A DNA stretch of 21,508 nt from Coriobacteriaceae bacterium (GCA_015062635.1 SUUF01000028.1:1-21508), one strand, 5' to 3'. Counted from the stretch's first letter, positions 8,525 through 17,205 are shown. Translations and numbers: made by a program. Notes: generated by a model from the sequence alone, not told the origin.

Positions 8525-8538
8525 CATCGCGTGCGATG
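8525..8538. repeat. Small hyphenated palindrome beside the composite repeat
   Basis: CATCGC-GT-GCGATG is a perfect 6-bp inverted repeat with a 2-nt spacer, starting 5 nt after the outer edge of the composite repeat. Function unknown; it may be a chance palindrome or a protein-binding site. The rest of 8539-8660 holds only a small GCAAC/GTTGC hairpin (8574-8589), and I see no gene there. Confidence 0.35.
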
Positions 8539-8666
8539 AAACGCGAACTCATGCCACAGGGGTTTCGGGATGCGCAACATCGAAGTTGCTTGACAAAAAC
8601 GAAAGTGGCAGGCGGAAGGGGAATGGGACAGGCTGTAATCCAACTAGAATACGCCCCGAGGCCTTG

Positions 8667-8696
8667 TTGCATTACGGTATATCCCGACGGTATAGT
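8667..8696 (+). promoter_or_regulatory. Candidate promoter for the secreted beta-helix gene
   Basis: TTGCAT (8667-8672) and TATAGT (8691-8696) are separated by 18 nt, a plausible vegetative -35/-10 pair about 80 nt before the GTG start. An 8-bp direct repeat, ACGGTATA at 8674-8681 and 8687-8694, covers the spacer and the start of the -10 box and could be an operator. Downstream, CTACT (8731-8735) and AGTAG (8745-8749) form an inverted repeat in the leader. Not tested against other genes. Confidence 0.45.
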
Positions 8697-8778
8697 GCAT
8701 CTGTATTGAGACGGTTTCGTAGCGGTTGCTCTACTATAACTAGGAGTAGTAGCGCATTATGATTGAGGGAGGGAAAGC

Positions 8779-10380
8779 GTGAATACGACAAAGACCAGTT
8801 CGCTGAGAACCATCATGGCGGTGGTGTTCGCCTTGGCAATCGGTGCTCTCTGCATGGGGTTCGCACCGGCAACCGCTCAGGCCGACAATCTTGCGGATGC
8901 CAAGGCAAAGTACGGGGTGTCCGATGATGCGGTTGTCACGGTAAACGACAACATAGACATCAAGACCGCGCTTGAAGCCGCGAGCAAGGAAGTCTCGGTA
9001 TCCGGCAAGGCTATCGCCTATATTCCATCTGGCGAATATACGATTAGCAGCACGCTCATCGTGCCCGAGAACGTTGTCCTGGTGGGCGAAAAGGGTGCGA
9101 CTATCCTGACGCAGGGCGCACTCGACAAGCCCAATGTGGTGCGACTTAATGGTTCGCTTTATGGGTTGACCATCGACGACAAGAAAAAGAACGGTTCGTC
9201 GATCAAACTCATGGCAGTGTACAGCGGCATCAATGGCCACATTGATTATGTCACGGTGAAAAACGCTGGTGAGTATGGCGTGTATGGCGGCTCCGAGACG
9301 AAGAATGCCGTTATCACGTATTCGACTGTCACTGGTTCGAAGAAGAGCGGTATCTGCGTCTCGGACGGCGGCAACATCAGCGTAATCGATCATTGCGATG
9401 TAAGTGGCAATGGCGTAGGGGGCGAAGGCGCAGGCATCAATTTGAGTTGCGCTAATGTTGGCAAAATAACCTACTGCACGCTCAACAACAACACCGATAA
9501 GCCGGTGAGCACGAATTGCATGACGTCGAAGGCCCAGAACGGCTGCACCATCGGGCTTATTGACCATTGCGTCATGAACAACAACAAGAAGAATGGCGTG
9601 CACATCAAGCCGTATTGCACGCTGAATGGTTTTACCAACAATACCGTTACGGGAAACAATAACAGTGGCTTAAGCGCTGTTGCGGATTTTGAAGGCAACA
9701 AGGGTGCAAGTGTTATCAAGAACGTTGCGGGGAATACGTTCAATGGAAATCAATTGGCTCAAATGAAATCCATTGGCAAGGGCGCGTCTATTGAAGTTCG
9801 TGACAACAACAAATTCCTCAACAGCAAGAACGCTTCTGGCATCGAAGCTGCAGACGGTGGCGCCATAACCGTTACGGGCACGAACAACGTGGTAACGGGC
9901 AACAAGGGCGCTGGCATCAACGTGTCTGACAAGGGCAAGCTCACCATCAGCGGTTCCAAGAACAGCGTAACTGGCAACAAGGGCTATGGCGTATTCTGCA
10001 GCAAGGGCACCCTTGCGGTAAAGGGCGCAAACAACACCTTCGCGAGCTCGAGTAGCGCATGCCTGTATATCGCTAAGAGCGGTAAAGTCACGATAACGGG
10101 CAAGAGCAACAAGGTGTCCTCGAGCAAGAACTATGGTGTGTACGCCAAGAAGGGCACGCTCCAGGTGACGGGCAAGAGCAACTCGTTCACCGCAAAGAAG
10201 AAGAATGCAATCTACGCTTGCGGTAAGAGCAAGGTTACCATTACCGGCGCGAAAAGCGTCATCACCGGTAAGGGTTATGCCGTCGTGGCAAAAGACAAGG
10301 GCACGAAGGTAACCATCAAGAAGGCCAAGAAACTCGGTAAGACCGCTGCGAAAAGCAAGGCCAAGGTTGTCGTAAAGTAA
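8779..10380 (+). CDS. Secreted right-handed beta-helix repeat protein with lysine-rich C-terminus
   Basis: A 533-residue protein with a clear signal peptide: basic start, hydrophobic core at about residues 11-29, and a likely signal peptidase I site at AQA35-D36. No lipobox is present. After a short alpha-rich segment, residues ~75-340 show pectate-lyase-type parallel beta-helix coils (VVLVGEKGATILT, GLTIDDKKK, HIDYVTVKNAGEYGVYGG, VIDHCDVSGNG) with asparagine-rich turns. From about residue 350 the coils become ~24-residue repeats of the type KGTLxVxGxxNxFxxxKxxAIY. The last 26 residues hold 10 lysines and no acidic residue. There is no LPXTG motif or membrane anchor. GAGGGAGGG lies just before the GTG start. 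The gene looks more AT-rich than its neighbours. Enzyme active-site residues are not recognisable, so a structural or binding role is as likely as polysaccharide lyase or epimerase activity. Confidence 0.8.
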   Translation: MNTTKTSSLRTIMAVVFALAIGALCMGFAPATAQADNLADAKAKYGVSDDAVVTVNDNIDIKTALEAASKEVSVSGKAIAYIPSGEYTISSTLIVPENVVLVGEKGATILTQGALDKPNVVRLNGSLYGLTIDDKKKNGSSIKLMAVYSGINGHIDYVTVKNAGEYGVYGGSETKNAVITYSTVTGSKKSGICVSDGGNISVIDHCDVSGNGVGGEGAGINLSCANVGKITYCTLNNNTDKPVSTNCMTSKAQNGCTIGLIDHCVMNNNKKNGVHIKPYCTLNGFTNNTVTGNNNSGLSAVADFEGNKGASVIKNVAGNTFNGNQLAQMKSIGKGASIEVRDNNKFLNSKNASGIEAADGGAITVTGTNNVVTGNKGAGINVSDKGKLTISGSKNSVTGNKGYGVFCSKGTLAVKGANNTFASSSSACLYIAKSGKVTITGKSNKVSSSKNYGVYAKKGTLQVTGKSNSFTAKKKNAIYACGKSKVTITGAKSVITGKGYAVVAKDKGTKVTIKKAKKLGKTAAKSKAKVVVK

Positions 10381-10402
10381 CCTGAGTTTTTGCGGCATCA
10401 TG

Positions 10403-10440
10403 AAAATAGGGCGCTCCGTTTCGGCGGGGCGCCCTATTTT
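10403..10440. terminator. Strong bidirectional intrinsic terminator
   Basis: A 16-bp stem, 10403-10418 with 10425-10440, has one G-T pair and a TTTCGG loop. AAAA at one end and TTTT at the other give a T tract on either strand. It lies between the + strand beta-helix gene and the convergent - strand glycosyltransferase gene and should serve both. Confidence 0.85.
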
Positions 10441-10460
10441 ATCGCGTATGCGCTCAGGCG

Positions 10461-12110
10461 TTACGCCTCAACCCATGGTTGCGCCTGATGCTTACGCTTG
10501 GGAAGGCGCTTTTCGTTTTCATGGCGCGAACGATGCAGCTCTTTGCGGCTTTCGTGATACGCCTCGTCGGCATCGGCGGGAAGGCGGCGCAGCACCAGGG
10601 CACCCGGTGAGCCGATATTGATTTCGGTGTCGCCGACGAGCAGGTATTCGCCCTGCTTCTTAGCTTCGTTTAAATCGGTGTCGTTTGCAAAATCGAACGA
10701 CATGCCGCGCTCGTAGGCGCCCAAAAGGGCCATTGTGGCACGTATGCTTGCGATGCAACCGGCGGCAAGGGTGACCTTCGCAGTGAAACCGGTCTTGCCG
10801 GGGATGGCATCGTCGAAGGGGATGCGCAGCGGACGTTCGTCGTCGATATGCATCGTCGGCTCGATGGGGTGGTTGTTTGCGAAGAGCTGCAGGCGCGCCT
10901 TCTTCGGCGGGAAGCGGAAGGTGTTGATGTATCCGCGCAGGGTGAGCGTATCGTCTTTCGCCGTGATGCTCTCGATCATCAAGCGGTCAGAAAGCGAGTC
11001 GATGTCGCGCAGCCGCAGCGTGTGCATGGTTCCCGTGGCATCGGCAACCCGCGAGACCACGGTATGCCCGTCAAGCTCGAGCCCTGCCAGGATGTCGGCC
11101 ATCGGAATGCCGTACTTCAGGCTGAAGGCGTAGGCCACGTAATCGATGGAAATCGTGCGCTGCTCGCTGATGATGGCATCGTCGATTTGAGCGAGCAGCC
11201 CCACGATGATTGCACGGTATTCAGCCAGCTCATCGGGCGTGAGCGTATCGGCTTTGCGTGCGCGCAGACGCCACTGCATGTCGTACATCACGGTGAACTG
11301 GATGAACGGCAGCACCTCGCCATAGCGTTCGCGTGACATCTCGAACAGCGCCTCGCTGCACAGGCGGGTCGTGTCGAAGTACCACGAACGGTTCTGCTTC
11401 ATCGTGTCGACGGCGGAATCCTTCACCTCGTGTTGGCGGTAATAGTAGTTCGTGTCTTTCATCACGCCATAGCGCAGCTCTTGCAGCAACAGCGTGTTGA
11501 TGAGCAGCACGTCCTCCGAAACCGAGAGCTCCTCGGAAAAGCGCAGGTCCTTCACGGCGTCAGCGGCGAAAAAGCAGGTACTCGAGGAAAGCTGCGGCTT
11601 ATCGTATTCCGCGCGCAAATCGATGACGCGGTCGTCGGTGAACTTGAAGTTCAGGCGATGCCCGCCGGTTTTCGCGCCGAACATCAGGTAGCGCGAGGCG
11701 GCGAGCTTCACCTCGGGGTGCTCCTCGAAGAATGCAAGCGCATGCTCGAAGGAATCCTCCGACCACTTGTCATCGGAATCGAGGAAGTTGACGTAGGCGC
11801 CCTTCACGAGCTCGAGGCCCGCGTTGCGCGCCGAGCTCACGCCGCCGTTGGGCTTGTCCACCACCACGACGTTGTTAGGATATTTCGCCTCGTATTCGCG
11901 GCAAATCGCGAGCGAGCCGTCTTGGCTGCCGTCGTTTACCAGGATGAGCTGGATGTTTTCGAACCCGACAGTTTGCGCGATGACGCTCTCGACGCATTCT
12001 TCCAGGTATTCCTCGGCATTGTAGACGGCCACGACCACGCTGAACGTGAAAGCGCGTTCGGGCGTTTCCGTAGTCGGCGTGCCTTCGATGGGGCGTGCAT
12101 GCTTGGCCAT
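10461..12110 (-). CDS. Family 2 glycosyltransferase with C-terminal extension
   Basis: Cytoplasmic GT-A fold glycosyltransferase of 549 residues that probably adds a sugar from a nucleotide-sugar donor. The GT2 domain covers residues ~22-240: FSVVVAVYNAEEYLEECVESV, VNDGSQDGS (58-66), NGGVSSARNAGL and the metal-binding DSDD at 111-114. The remaining ~300 residues are not part of the GT2 core. They include a helical stretch and then a strand-rich part (LRLRDIDSLSDRLMI, LTLRGYINTFRFPPKKARLQLFA), ending in a basic tail. Similar C-terminal parts occur on teichoic-acid-type glycosyltransferases. The ATG follows the stop of the upstream double TagF gene after only 2 nt, so the two are almost certainly co-translated. 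A role as polymer glycosyltransferase is inferred from that coupling. The 3' end abuts the bidirectional terminator. Confidence 0.85.
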   Translation of the reverse strand: MAKHARPIEGTPTTETPERAFTFSVVVAVYNAEEYLEECVESVIAQTVGFENIQLILVNDGSQDGSLAICREYEAKYPNNVVVVDKPNGGVSSARNAGLELVKGAYVNFLDSDDKWSEDSFEHALAFFEEHPEVKLAASRYLMFGAKTGGHRLNFKFTDDRVIDLRAEYDKPQLSSSTCFFAADAVKDLRFSEELSVSEDVLLINTLLLQELRYGVMKDTNYYYRQHEVKDSAVDTMKQNRSWYFDTTRLCSEALFEMSRERYGEVLPFIQFTVMYDMQWRLRARKADTLTPDELAEYRAIIVGLLAQIDDAIISEQRTISIDYVAYAFSLKYGIPMADILAGLELDGHTVVSRVADATGTMHTLRLRDIDSLSDRLMIESITAKDDTLTLRGYINTFRFPPKKARLQLFANNHPIEPTMHIDDERPLRIPFDDAIPGKTGFTAKVTLAAGCIASIRATMALLGAYERGMSFDFANDTDLNEAKKQGEYLLVGDTEINIGSPGALVLRRLPADADEAYHESRKELHRSRHENEKRLPKRKHQAQPWVEA

Positions 12111-12112
12111 GG

Positions 12113-15100
12113 TTAGAACCCCTTCTCGACGATGAAATTGTACGTGCGTTGCCGGTTGTTCCGGTCTTTATGGGCGAACCATTCGTCGGCCTTCGCCTGC
12201 TGCTCGTCGGTGAGCGTGAAGCCGCGGGCGGCAACCGTCTCGATGGCTTTCACCAAGTCGGTTTCCTCGAGGCACGATTCGCCGGGCAGGTCGTGTTCCA
12301 GGTCGACATAGCTGCCGATATGCTCCTCATAGCGATCGCGATCGAACTGGTAGAACACCACGGGCTTGTCCATGTACAGCATGTCCCAGCAGATGCTCGA
12401 GTAGTCGGTGATGGCCATGTTGGATTCCATCATCACCTCGTTCAGGGGCTCGCTGCCCTGCGGCACCAGCTCGATGCGATCGGAGCTGGCTTCGAAGTTG
12501 CCGAGCATCGAGCTCAGCTTCGGGTGGATGAAGAAGCGCAGCTTCGCGTTGTAGCGTTCCAGCACCTGGCCGAGCGCCTCGCTTTGGATCAGCGACGAAT
12601 ACGCCTTGAAGTAGTCGCTCGCGACGAACACCTCGTCGCTTTGCTCCTCGAGCCAGGGCCGCCAGGTGGGCATCAGCAGGATGCTGGGCGCATCGGCCGA
12701 AGACTTGTCTTCCAGCACGTCCCAGCGCGAGAAGCCCAAGACCGGGGCCTGATTGCTCCGATAACCGAAGTTGTCCACGACGATTTCCTGCTCGTTGGCA
12801 GACGTCGTGAGGAAATAGGTCATCGGGCTCGAACCTTGCTTGCCGAACAGGTGCGCCACCTGCTTCAAGGCGGTCACGCCATGCTGCAGGAAGAAAACCT
12901 TATGCTTGGCGATGCGGCGGCGGATGATGCTCGGCTTCGAACGCCACACGTACAGGTGCGTGCGCGAATCGGACGCGATGTAGAGCTTCGCGACCATCGT
13001 GTACAGGATGTGCTTGAAGCTCATGAAATCGAGCACCTGCGCGTCGTAGGGCGCAAGCTTCTGGTAGTCGGGCTGCGACTTGTCGATGACGTAGAAGATG
13101 TGCTTGCGCTGCTCTTCGGGCAGGCTCATGCAGTAGTCGAAGAAATAGTAGGCGTTGTCTTGCGCGAGCTTGCAGAATTTCTCGTACACCAGCCAGATGC
13201 GCTTGCGCTTCCAATACGGATGCCCCAAGGCGAACAGGGCGAACGCGGCGAATTCCTTCAGACGCGTTTCGTAGGTGTCGAGGTGCGGATAGTAATCGCG
13301 GTAGATGAACGACAGCGTCTCGCGCTTCGCGATGTGGCTGAACAGCACCTTGTCGTCGCCGATGCGCCATTGCTGGTTGCCCAGGTACAGGCGCCACAGC
13401 TGCTGCTGGTTGAACTTGATGGGAACATATCCCCGGCATCCGTTGCGGTAGACCACGAGAAACGCGTCCCAGTAAATCTCGCAGAAGGGCAGTTTCGCCG
13501 GGTCGAAGCTTGTGCTCACGTGAATCCAATCGCCCTCCACCGTGGCGGTGTAGGGCAGGTGGATCTCGCCGGTCTTCGTCTCGTTGCGCAGCAGCAGGAT
13601 GAAATCCTCGAGCAGGAAATCGGTGTCGCGCAGGCGCACGTCGAGGCATACCTGGCCGCGCTTGCGCTTCAGCGAGACGAGTTCGGCGACTTTGAACAGC
13701 GACAGGTATCCGTGGACGTCGTCGACGCGCAGCGTCAGCGTGTTGAGGTCGCTCGCGTAGGGCACCACGACAAGGTCGGGGTCGGCGTGCGACCCAAGGA
13801 AGAGCGGGGCGAGCGTGCTCGCGAGTGTATCGTCGTCGGTGGCCTTCTTCTGCTTCAGACCGACGGCGTAGGCCATCATCCGCCCATCTTCGGCGGTGCC
13901 GTCGAGGAACACCTTCACGGCGCGCTGGTACTTGCCCGAGGGCGGTTTGTGCCCGAGCGTCGAGAAGTTCTCCTTGATGGTTCCCGAGGCGAATTCCTCC
14001 TCGGTGATCGGACGCTTCCACGTGACGCGCCGTCCTTGGATGAGCACGAGGTTGCGGTAAGCGTGGATGTCATTCTTCGGGGTGATGTGCAGCGCGCCCT
14101 TGACGCAGCGCACCTTCGCCGGCGCGATTTCCAGGGAATCGTTCGGGCACACGAGGTTCGAGCCGACTTCGCCGCTGTACACGATGCCCACGGGTTCTTC
14201 CGGCACGTCGAGGTTGGGGAACAGGCGGTCGCGCTCGCGCTTGACGATGGCTTGCGACACGGCCGCATCGGTCGTGCGGCCAATCTCTTCCCGCGGCGTG
14301 CACACATATGCCTTGTTCATGAAGACGTAGTTGAAATCGTCACGGTGCTCGTCATGCAGGTAACGCGATTTGTCCTCGTTGAACGAGCTCTTGTAGAAGA
14401 CGGCGATGTCCGTTTCGGGGTTCACCACCGCGCACGCCGTCTTCACGTCGGCCAAGTCGCCTTGCTGCAGCGGCTCGATGGTGTTCCAATGCCGCTTCGT
14501 GTTCGGGGTGAAGTCCTGCAGCGGCACGTCGTCTTGGGCGTTGCCGAACAGCAGCTCGAGCGCGCGTTTGGCGGCGTCGGGCTTGTCGTAGCACAGGAAG
14601 CGCTGCTCGAAATCGGTGCCGGCGTAGCCTGCGTTCTTGTAAGCGCCCGAGCGCATGAGATCGGCGAGCTCGTCGATGCCGGTGACCAACGGGAACGGCA
14701 GGTCGTGGATGTCGAGGTACATGCCGCGTTCGGCCAGGTATTCGTCGATGTCATAGGCGAACAGGATGATGGGCTTGCGCGTGATGGCGTAGTCGAAGAA
14801 CACGCTGGAGTAGTCGGTGATGAGCGCATCCATCGCGTTCAGGAACTCGTAGTTGTCGGCGTCGGCGGGGAAGGGCAGTATGTGCTTGAATTCCCCGAGC
14901 TTTATCTTCGAGGCCACCATCGAGTGGAAGTTCACGTACAGGCGCTGGTCGTCGCGCAGCGATTGGTCGAGCCGACCGAGCTGTTCCATCGTCTGCGCGC
15001 GGTAGTTCTCGATGTCGACGCTGTAGTTGTTCGCGCCACGCCAAGTGGGCATGTAGGCGAAGGTCTCGAACTCGTCGAGCCTGTAGGCCGCGCGGATCTC

Positions 15101-15751
15101 GCGGCGCTTCGATTCGTCGAAGAACACCTGGTTGCGCGGGTAGCCCAGAAGCGCGACGGTTCCCGTGTACAGGTCGACCAGGTTATAGTCGCGCATCATC
15201 ACGTCGCGCGTGAACTCGTTCGGGAACGTGATGACGTTCGCCTGCAGGAAATTGTGTTGCACGTTGTACATCGACTCGATGCCTAAGCGCATCTGCTTGC
15301 CCAGGGTCTTCAGCGGCGTGCCGTGCCAGGTCTGGATGTAGCGCTGTTCGGGGCGCCGGGTGAAATATGCCGGGAACGAGCTGTTGTTCACCAGGTATTT
15401 CGTGGTGGCCAGCAGGTGCGCGTAGCGCATCGTGTCGATGGGCACCAGGCTCACGTCGAGTCCGAGCGCCTGGACCAGCGCGCGGTGCTCCTCGTAGTCG
15501 GCCTTGTTCGTGGAGCAGTACACCTTGAAGCCCTTGGAGCGCGGGTCGGCCAGGAAGGCGCGCATCATGTACAGGGGCGAATCAGAGATGTTCTTGCCGT
15601 GAAACGACTCGAAGAGGATGGTGTTCTCGCGCACGGGCGAGTGCAGGTAATGCCAGGCATAGCGGTGACGGGGACGTTTGTATGCCTCGATTACGTCATG
15701 TGCCGACTTCTTCGCTGCTTTGGCCTGATTCAGAAACCCGGTGGAACTCAT
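12113..15751 (-). CDS. Double-module TagF-like CDP-polyol phosphotransferase
   Basis: A 1212-residue protein with two TagF-type catalytic modules. Module 1 (about residues 40-400) has the classical motifs WHGTPLK (142-148), FAYMPTWRG, NFHSMV with His276, and DYSS at 313-316. The middle, about 420-850, is strand-rich, including segments resembling the N-terminal domain of the protein encoded at 6543-8147. Module 2 has FFLQHGVTALK with His957, LMPTWRPWLEE, FFIHPKLSS and DYSS at 1116-1119. Both modules keep the conserved His and DYSS motifs, so both may be active. It could combine priming and polymerising steps, or add two polyol phosphates in alternation; this is inference. ATG 15751 is chosen because the upstream in-frame codons look like leader sequence, and GAGG lies 11 nt upstream. 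The downstream GT2 gene is coupled at 2 nt. Confidence 0.87.
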   Translation of the reverse strand: MSSTGFLNQAKAAKKSAHDVIEAYKRPRHRYAWHYLHSPVRENTILFESFHGKNISDSPLYMMRAFLADPRSKGFKVYCSTNKADYEEHRALVQALGLDVSLVPIDTMRYAHLLATTKYLVNNSSFPAYFTRRPEQRYIQTWHGTPLKTLGKQMRLGIESMYNVQHNFLQANVITFPNEFTRDVMMRDYNLVDLYTGTVALLGYPRNQVFFDESKRREIRAAYRLDEFETFAYMPTWRGANNYSVDIENYRAQTMEQLGRLDQSLRDDQRLYVNFHSMVASKIKLGEFKHILPFPADADNYEFLNAMDALITDYSSVFFDYAITRKPIILFAYDIDEYLAERGMYLDIHDLPFPLVTGIDELADLMRSGAYKNAGYAGTDFEQRFLCYDKPDAAKRALELLFGNAQDDVPLQDFTPNTKRHWNTIEPLQQGDLADVKTACAVVNPETDIAVFYKSSFNEDKSRYLHDEHRDDFNYVFMNKAYVCTPREEIGRTTDAAVSQAIVKRERDRLFPNLDVPEEPVGIVYSGEVGSNLVCPNDSLEIAPAKVRCVKGALHITPKNDIHAYRNLVLIQGRRVTWKRPITEEEFASGTIKENFSTLGHKPPSGKYQRAVKVFLDGTAEDGRMMAYAVGLKQKKATDDDTLASTLAPLFLGSHADPDLVVVPYASDLNTLTLRVDDVHGYLSLFKVAELVSLKRKRGQVCLDVRLRDTDFLLEDFILLLRNETKTGEIHLPYTATVEGDWIHVSTSFDPAKLPFCEIYWDAFLVVYRNGCRGYVPIKFNQQQLWRLYLGNQQWRIGDDKVLFSHIAKRETLSFIYRDYYPHLDTYETRLKEFAAFALFALGHPYWKRKRIWLVYEKFCKLAQDNAYYFFDYCMSLPEEQRKHIFYVIDKSQPDYQKLAPYDAQVLDFMSFKHILYTMVAKLYIASDSRTHLYVWRSKPSIIRRRIAKHKVFFLQHGVTALKQVAHLFGKQGSSPMTYFLTTSANEQEIVVDNFGYRSNQAPVLGFSRWDVLEDKSSADAPSILLMPTWRPWLEEQSDEVFVASDYFKAYSSLIQSEALGQVLERYNAKLRFFIHPKLSSMLGNFEASSDRIELVPQGSEPLNEVMMESNMAITDYSSICWDMLYMDKPVVFYQFDRDRYEEHIGSYVDLEHDLPGESCLEETDLVKAIETVAARGFTLTDEQQAKADEWFAHKDRNNRQRTYNFIVEKGF

Positions 15752-15776
15752 ATGCAGGTAATCCTCACTACGGCAT

Positions 15777-15794
15777 GGGCGCTTTAAGACGCCC
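15777..15794 (-). other. Small leader hairpin upstream of the double TagF gene
   Basis: GGGCG (15777-15781) pairs with CGCCC (15790-15794) around an 8-nt loop. In the predicted - strand leader it would form a 5-bp stem about 26 nt before the start codon. Too short to call a regulator; noted because it sits in a 5' untranslated region. Confidence 0.25.
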
Positions 15795-15854
15795 AGGTAC
15801 GAATTAAAGAAGCATACCATATAAGCGCAATGCGCTCCCATGGCCATCACACGC

Positions 15855-15883
15855 ACTATACAAGCGCAATGGCGGATTGGAAA
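15855..15883 (-). promoter_or_regulatory. Candidate promoter for the double TagF / GT2 unit
   Basis: Read on the - strand, TTTCCA and TATAGT are spaced 17 nt, giving a leader of roughly 100 nt. The decamer CATTGCGCTT occurs twice on this strand, once between the boxes and once about 35 nt further downstream, each time followed by an AT-rich TAT segment. This might be a paired regulator site. The -10 is good (5 of 6) and the -35 weak (4 of 6). Confidence 0.35.
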
Positions 15884-15924
15884 TGCAGCAAGCGATCGCC
15901 TTGAAGCAATACCCGGAAGCCTAT

Positions 15925-17205
15925 TTATTCGTCGTCTTCGGCCGCGTCGTCCTCAAACGTTCCCTTCAGGAAGTCTGGGGACCGCTTTGCTATGCTCTTG
16001 ACTTTCGTGGCATGCATCATTATCACGACATCGTCGATGTCGTATTCGCTGATGAGTTCTTCAAGGCTGAACTTTGTCGCTCGGTTGCCGGGGAGTACGT
16101 AATATGTCGTCTTGTAGTTGGAGGCGAAATACTGCTTCAGGCAGTACGTGAACGAATCTCCCACAAGCAGCAGACGCTTGCCGTTGTTTGCCCCCTCGTT
16201 TTCGATCCGTGCATTACTTTCACCGTAATACTTGCTGTATCCCGAGTAATAGAGCAGTTCCTTCTCGTCTTCGCTCAGGGTTCCCTCAATCGCCTTCAGC
16301 CTCAAGCCCGTTGCCGATTCGGCCAAGGGCTTGCCATTCGTGATGTCAAAGAATTTCAGCTGGCTGAAGGTGTCCAGGTTATCGATGGTCTGATTCGGGT
16401 ATTCCGCATCGAGCCCCGCCCTCGCCTCGCTGCCAAGCCACTTGGGAACCATGGTAGCGGTATCCAGGTTATCCCAGTTGACGGGGTTCAGCGATAAACG
16501 GTCGGCGATTTGGTTATAGGTCTTCAATGCCCTTTCGAGCTTCCAGTGATGGTCGCTCGGAAAAACATCTTCCGTGTCATAAATCTCTTCCAAAAACACG
16601 GGGATGCTCTTGTCGAGCGGGTCGACCAAGTGCTCTTGAGCCCAAGCCATGTTAATCAGGCCGTGGCCCCCTCGCAAATCGTATGTGGGATTAGATGAGG
16701 TCTGCTGGTTCTTCAGCATCCAATCGACGACGATATTGACGTCGGGATGGTTGCGTGCGACCAAATTGATTTGCTTGTTGAATGCCTTTTGCGCCGCCAT
16801 GGAGCTCGGAATGTCGTTGGCCGTGCTCACGATGCGCTGTTCACCGGGAACAACGACGTGTTCCGAGCCGAAGAATGTCGGATACGCCCCATATCCGCAG
16901 ACGAGCGCCGCGCTTTCGATGCCAACGCGCTGCAGCTTGGCATTGAACAGAAGGATATCGTTACGGTAAGGAACGCGGCTTGCAACGCAGTCTTCCGCCT
17001 TGTCTTGCGCATCGCCGCGCATGAAAGAGCTGCTGAACACTTCTTCTGGCTGCACATATGTGGAACCCTCGAGATACGACTCTTTCGGAAGGGAGAATCC
17101 CGGCACGAATGCATCAAGTATGCTGGCCACAATTGCGCAGCAGAGGAACAGCGTCGCAATTGCAACGAAGACGATGTTCTTTGTCTTGAAAGCGCGTTGC
17201 GCCAT
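15925..17205 (-). CDS. Membrane-anchored DHHW/SGNH-type protein (AlgX/AlgJ/DltD-like partner of an MBOAT acyltransferase)
   Basis: A 426-residue protein with one N-terminal membrane helix (about residues 11-31) and an extracytoplasmic body. It carries the DHHW motif at 218-221 (PSDHHWKLERAL) and a GDSF serine motif at 349-352 (LLVGDSFTYCL), the pattern of the DHHW/AlgX-type SGNH fold. Such proteins work with MBOAT acyltransferases to place acyl groups on surface polymers, and an MBOAT gene lies nearby on the opposite strand. A TTG 15 nt upstream is also in frame, but ATG 17205 gives a normal basic start (MAQRAFKTKN) with GGGGG 8 nt upstream. The C-terminus is strongly acidic (FEDDAAEDDE). Codon choice looks less GC-biased than that of the neighbours. 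The acyl donor and target are not deducible. Confidence 0.78.
   Translation of the reverse strand: MAQRAFKTKNIVFVAIATLFLCCAIVASILDAFVPGFSLPKESYLEGSTYVQPEEVFSSSFMRGDAQDKAEDCVASRVPYRNDILLFNAKLQRVGIESAALVCGYGAYPTFFGSEHVVVPGEQRIVSTANDIPSSMAAQKAFNKQINLVARNHPDVNIVVDWMLKNQQTSSNPTYDLRGGHGLINMAWAQEHLVDPLDKSIPVFLEEIYDTEDVFPSDHHWKLERALKTYNQIADRLSLNPVNWDNLDTATMVPKWLGSEARAGLDAEYPNQTIDNLDTFSQLKFFDITNGKPLAESATGLRLKAIEGTLSEDEKELLYYSGYSKYYGESNARIENEGANNGKRLLLVGDSFTYCLKQYFASNYKTTYYVLPGNRATKFSLEELISEYDIDDVVIMMHATKVKSIAKRSPDFLKGTFEDDAAEDDE

Noticed and set aside
8590..8595. Perfect TTGACA -35 hexamer
   Set aside because: The sequence 16-18 nt downstream is GC-rich with nothing like a -10 box.
8168..8762. Several overlapping short open frames on both strands in the non-coding gap
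   Set aside because: They run through the inverted repeat and reflect its repeated units (peptides like LGPLAS and DVRGPK). None has a good ribosome-binding site or family resemblance.
12095..15286. A 1063-codon open frame on the + strand opposite the double TagF gene
   Set aside because: Same shadow effect; the - strand frame carries the WHG, HP and DYSS motifs and coupled downstream translation.
15752..15856. N-terminal extension of the double TagF protein to an upstream start
   Set aside because: The extra 35 residues are Cys/Met-rich, unlike the family, and overlap the candidate promoter and leader. ATG 15751 begins the typical sequence.
15892..15899. Palindromic octamer GCGATCGC
   Set aside because: A single copy in a non-coding gap; short GC-rich palindromes are expected by chance here.
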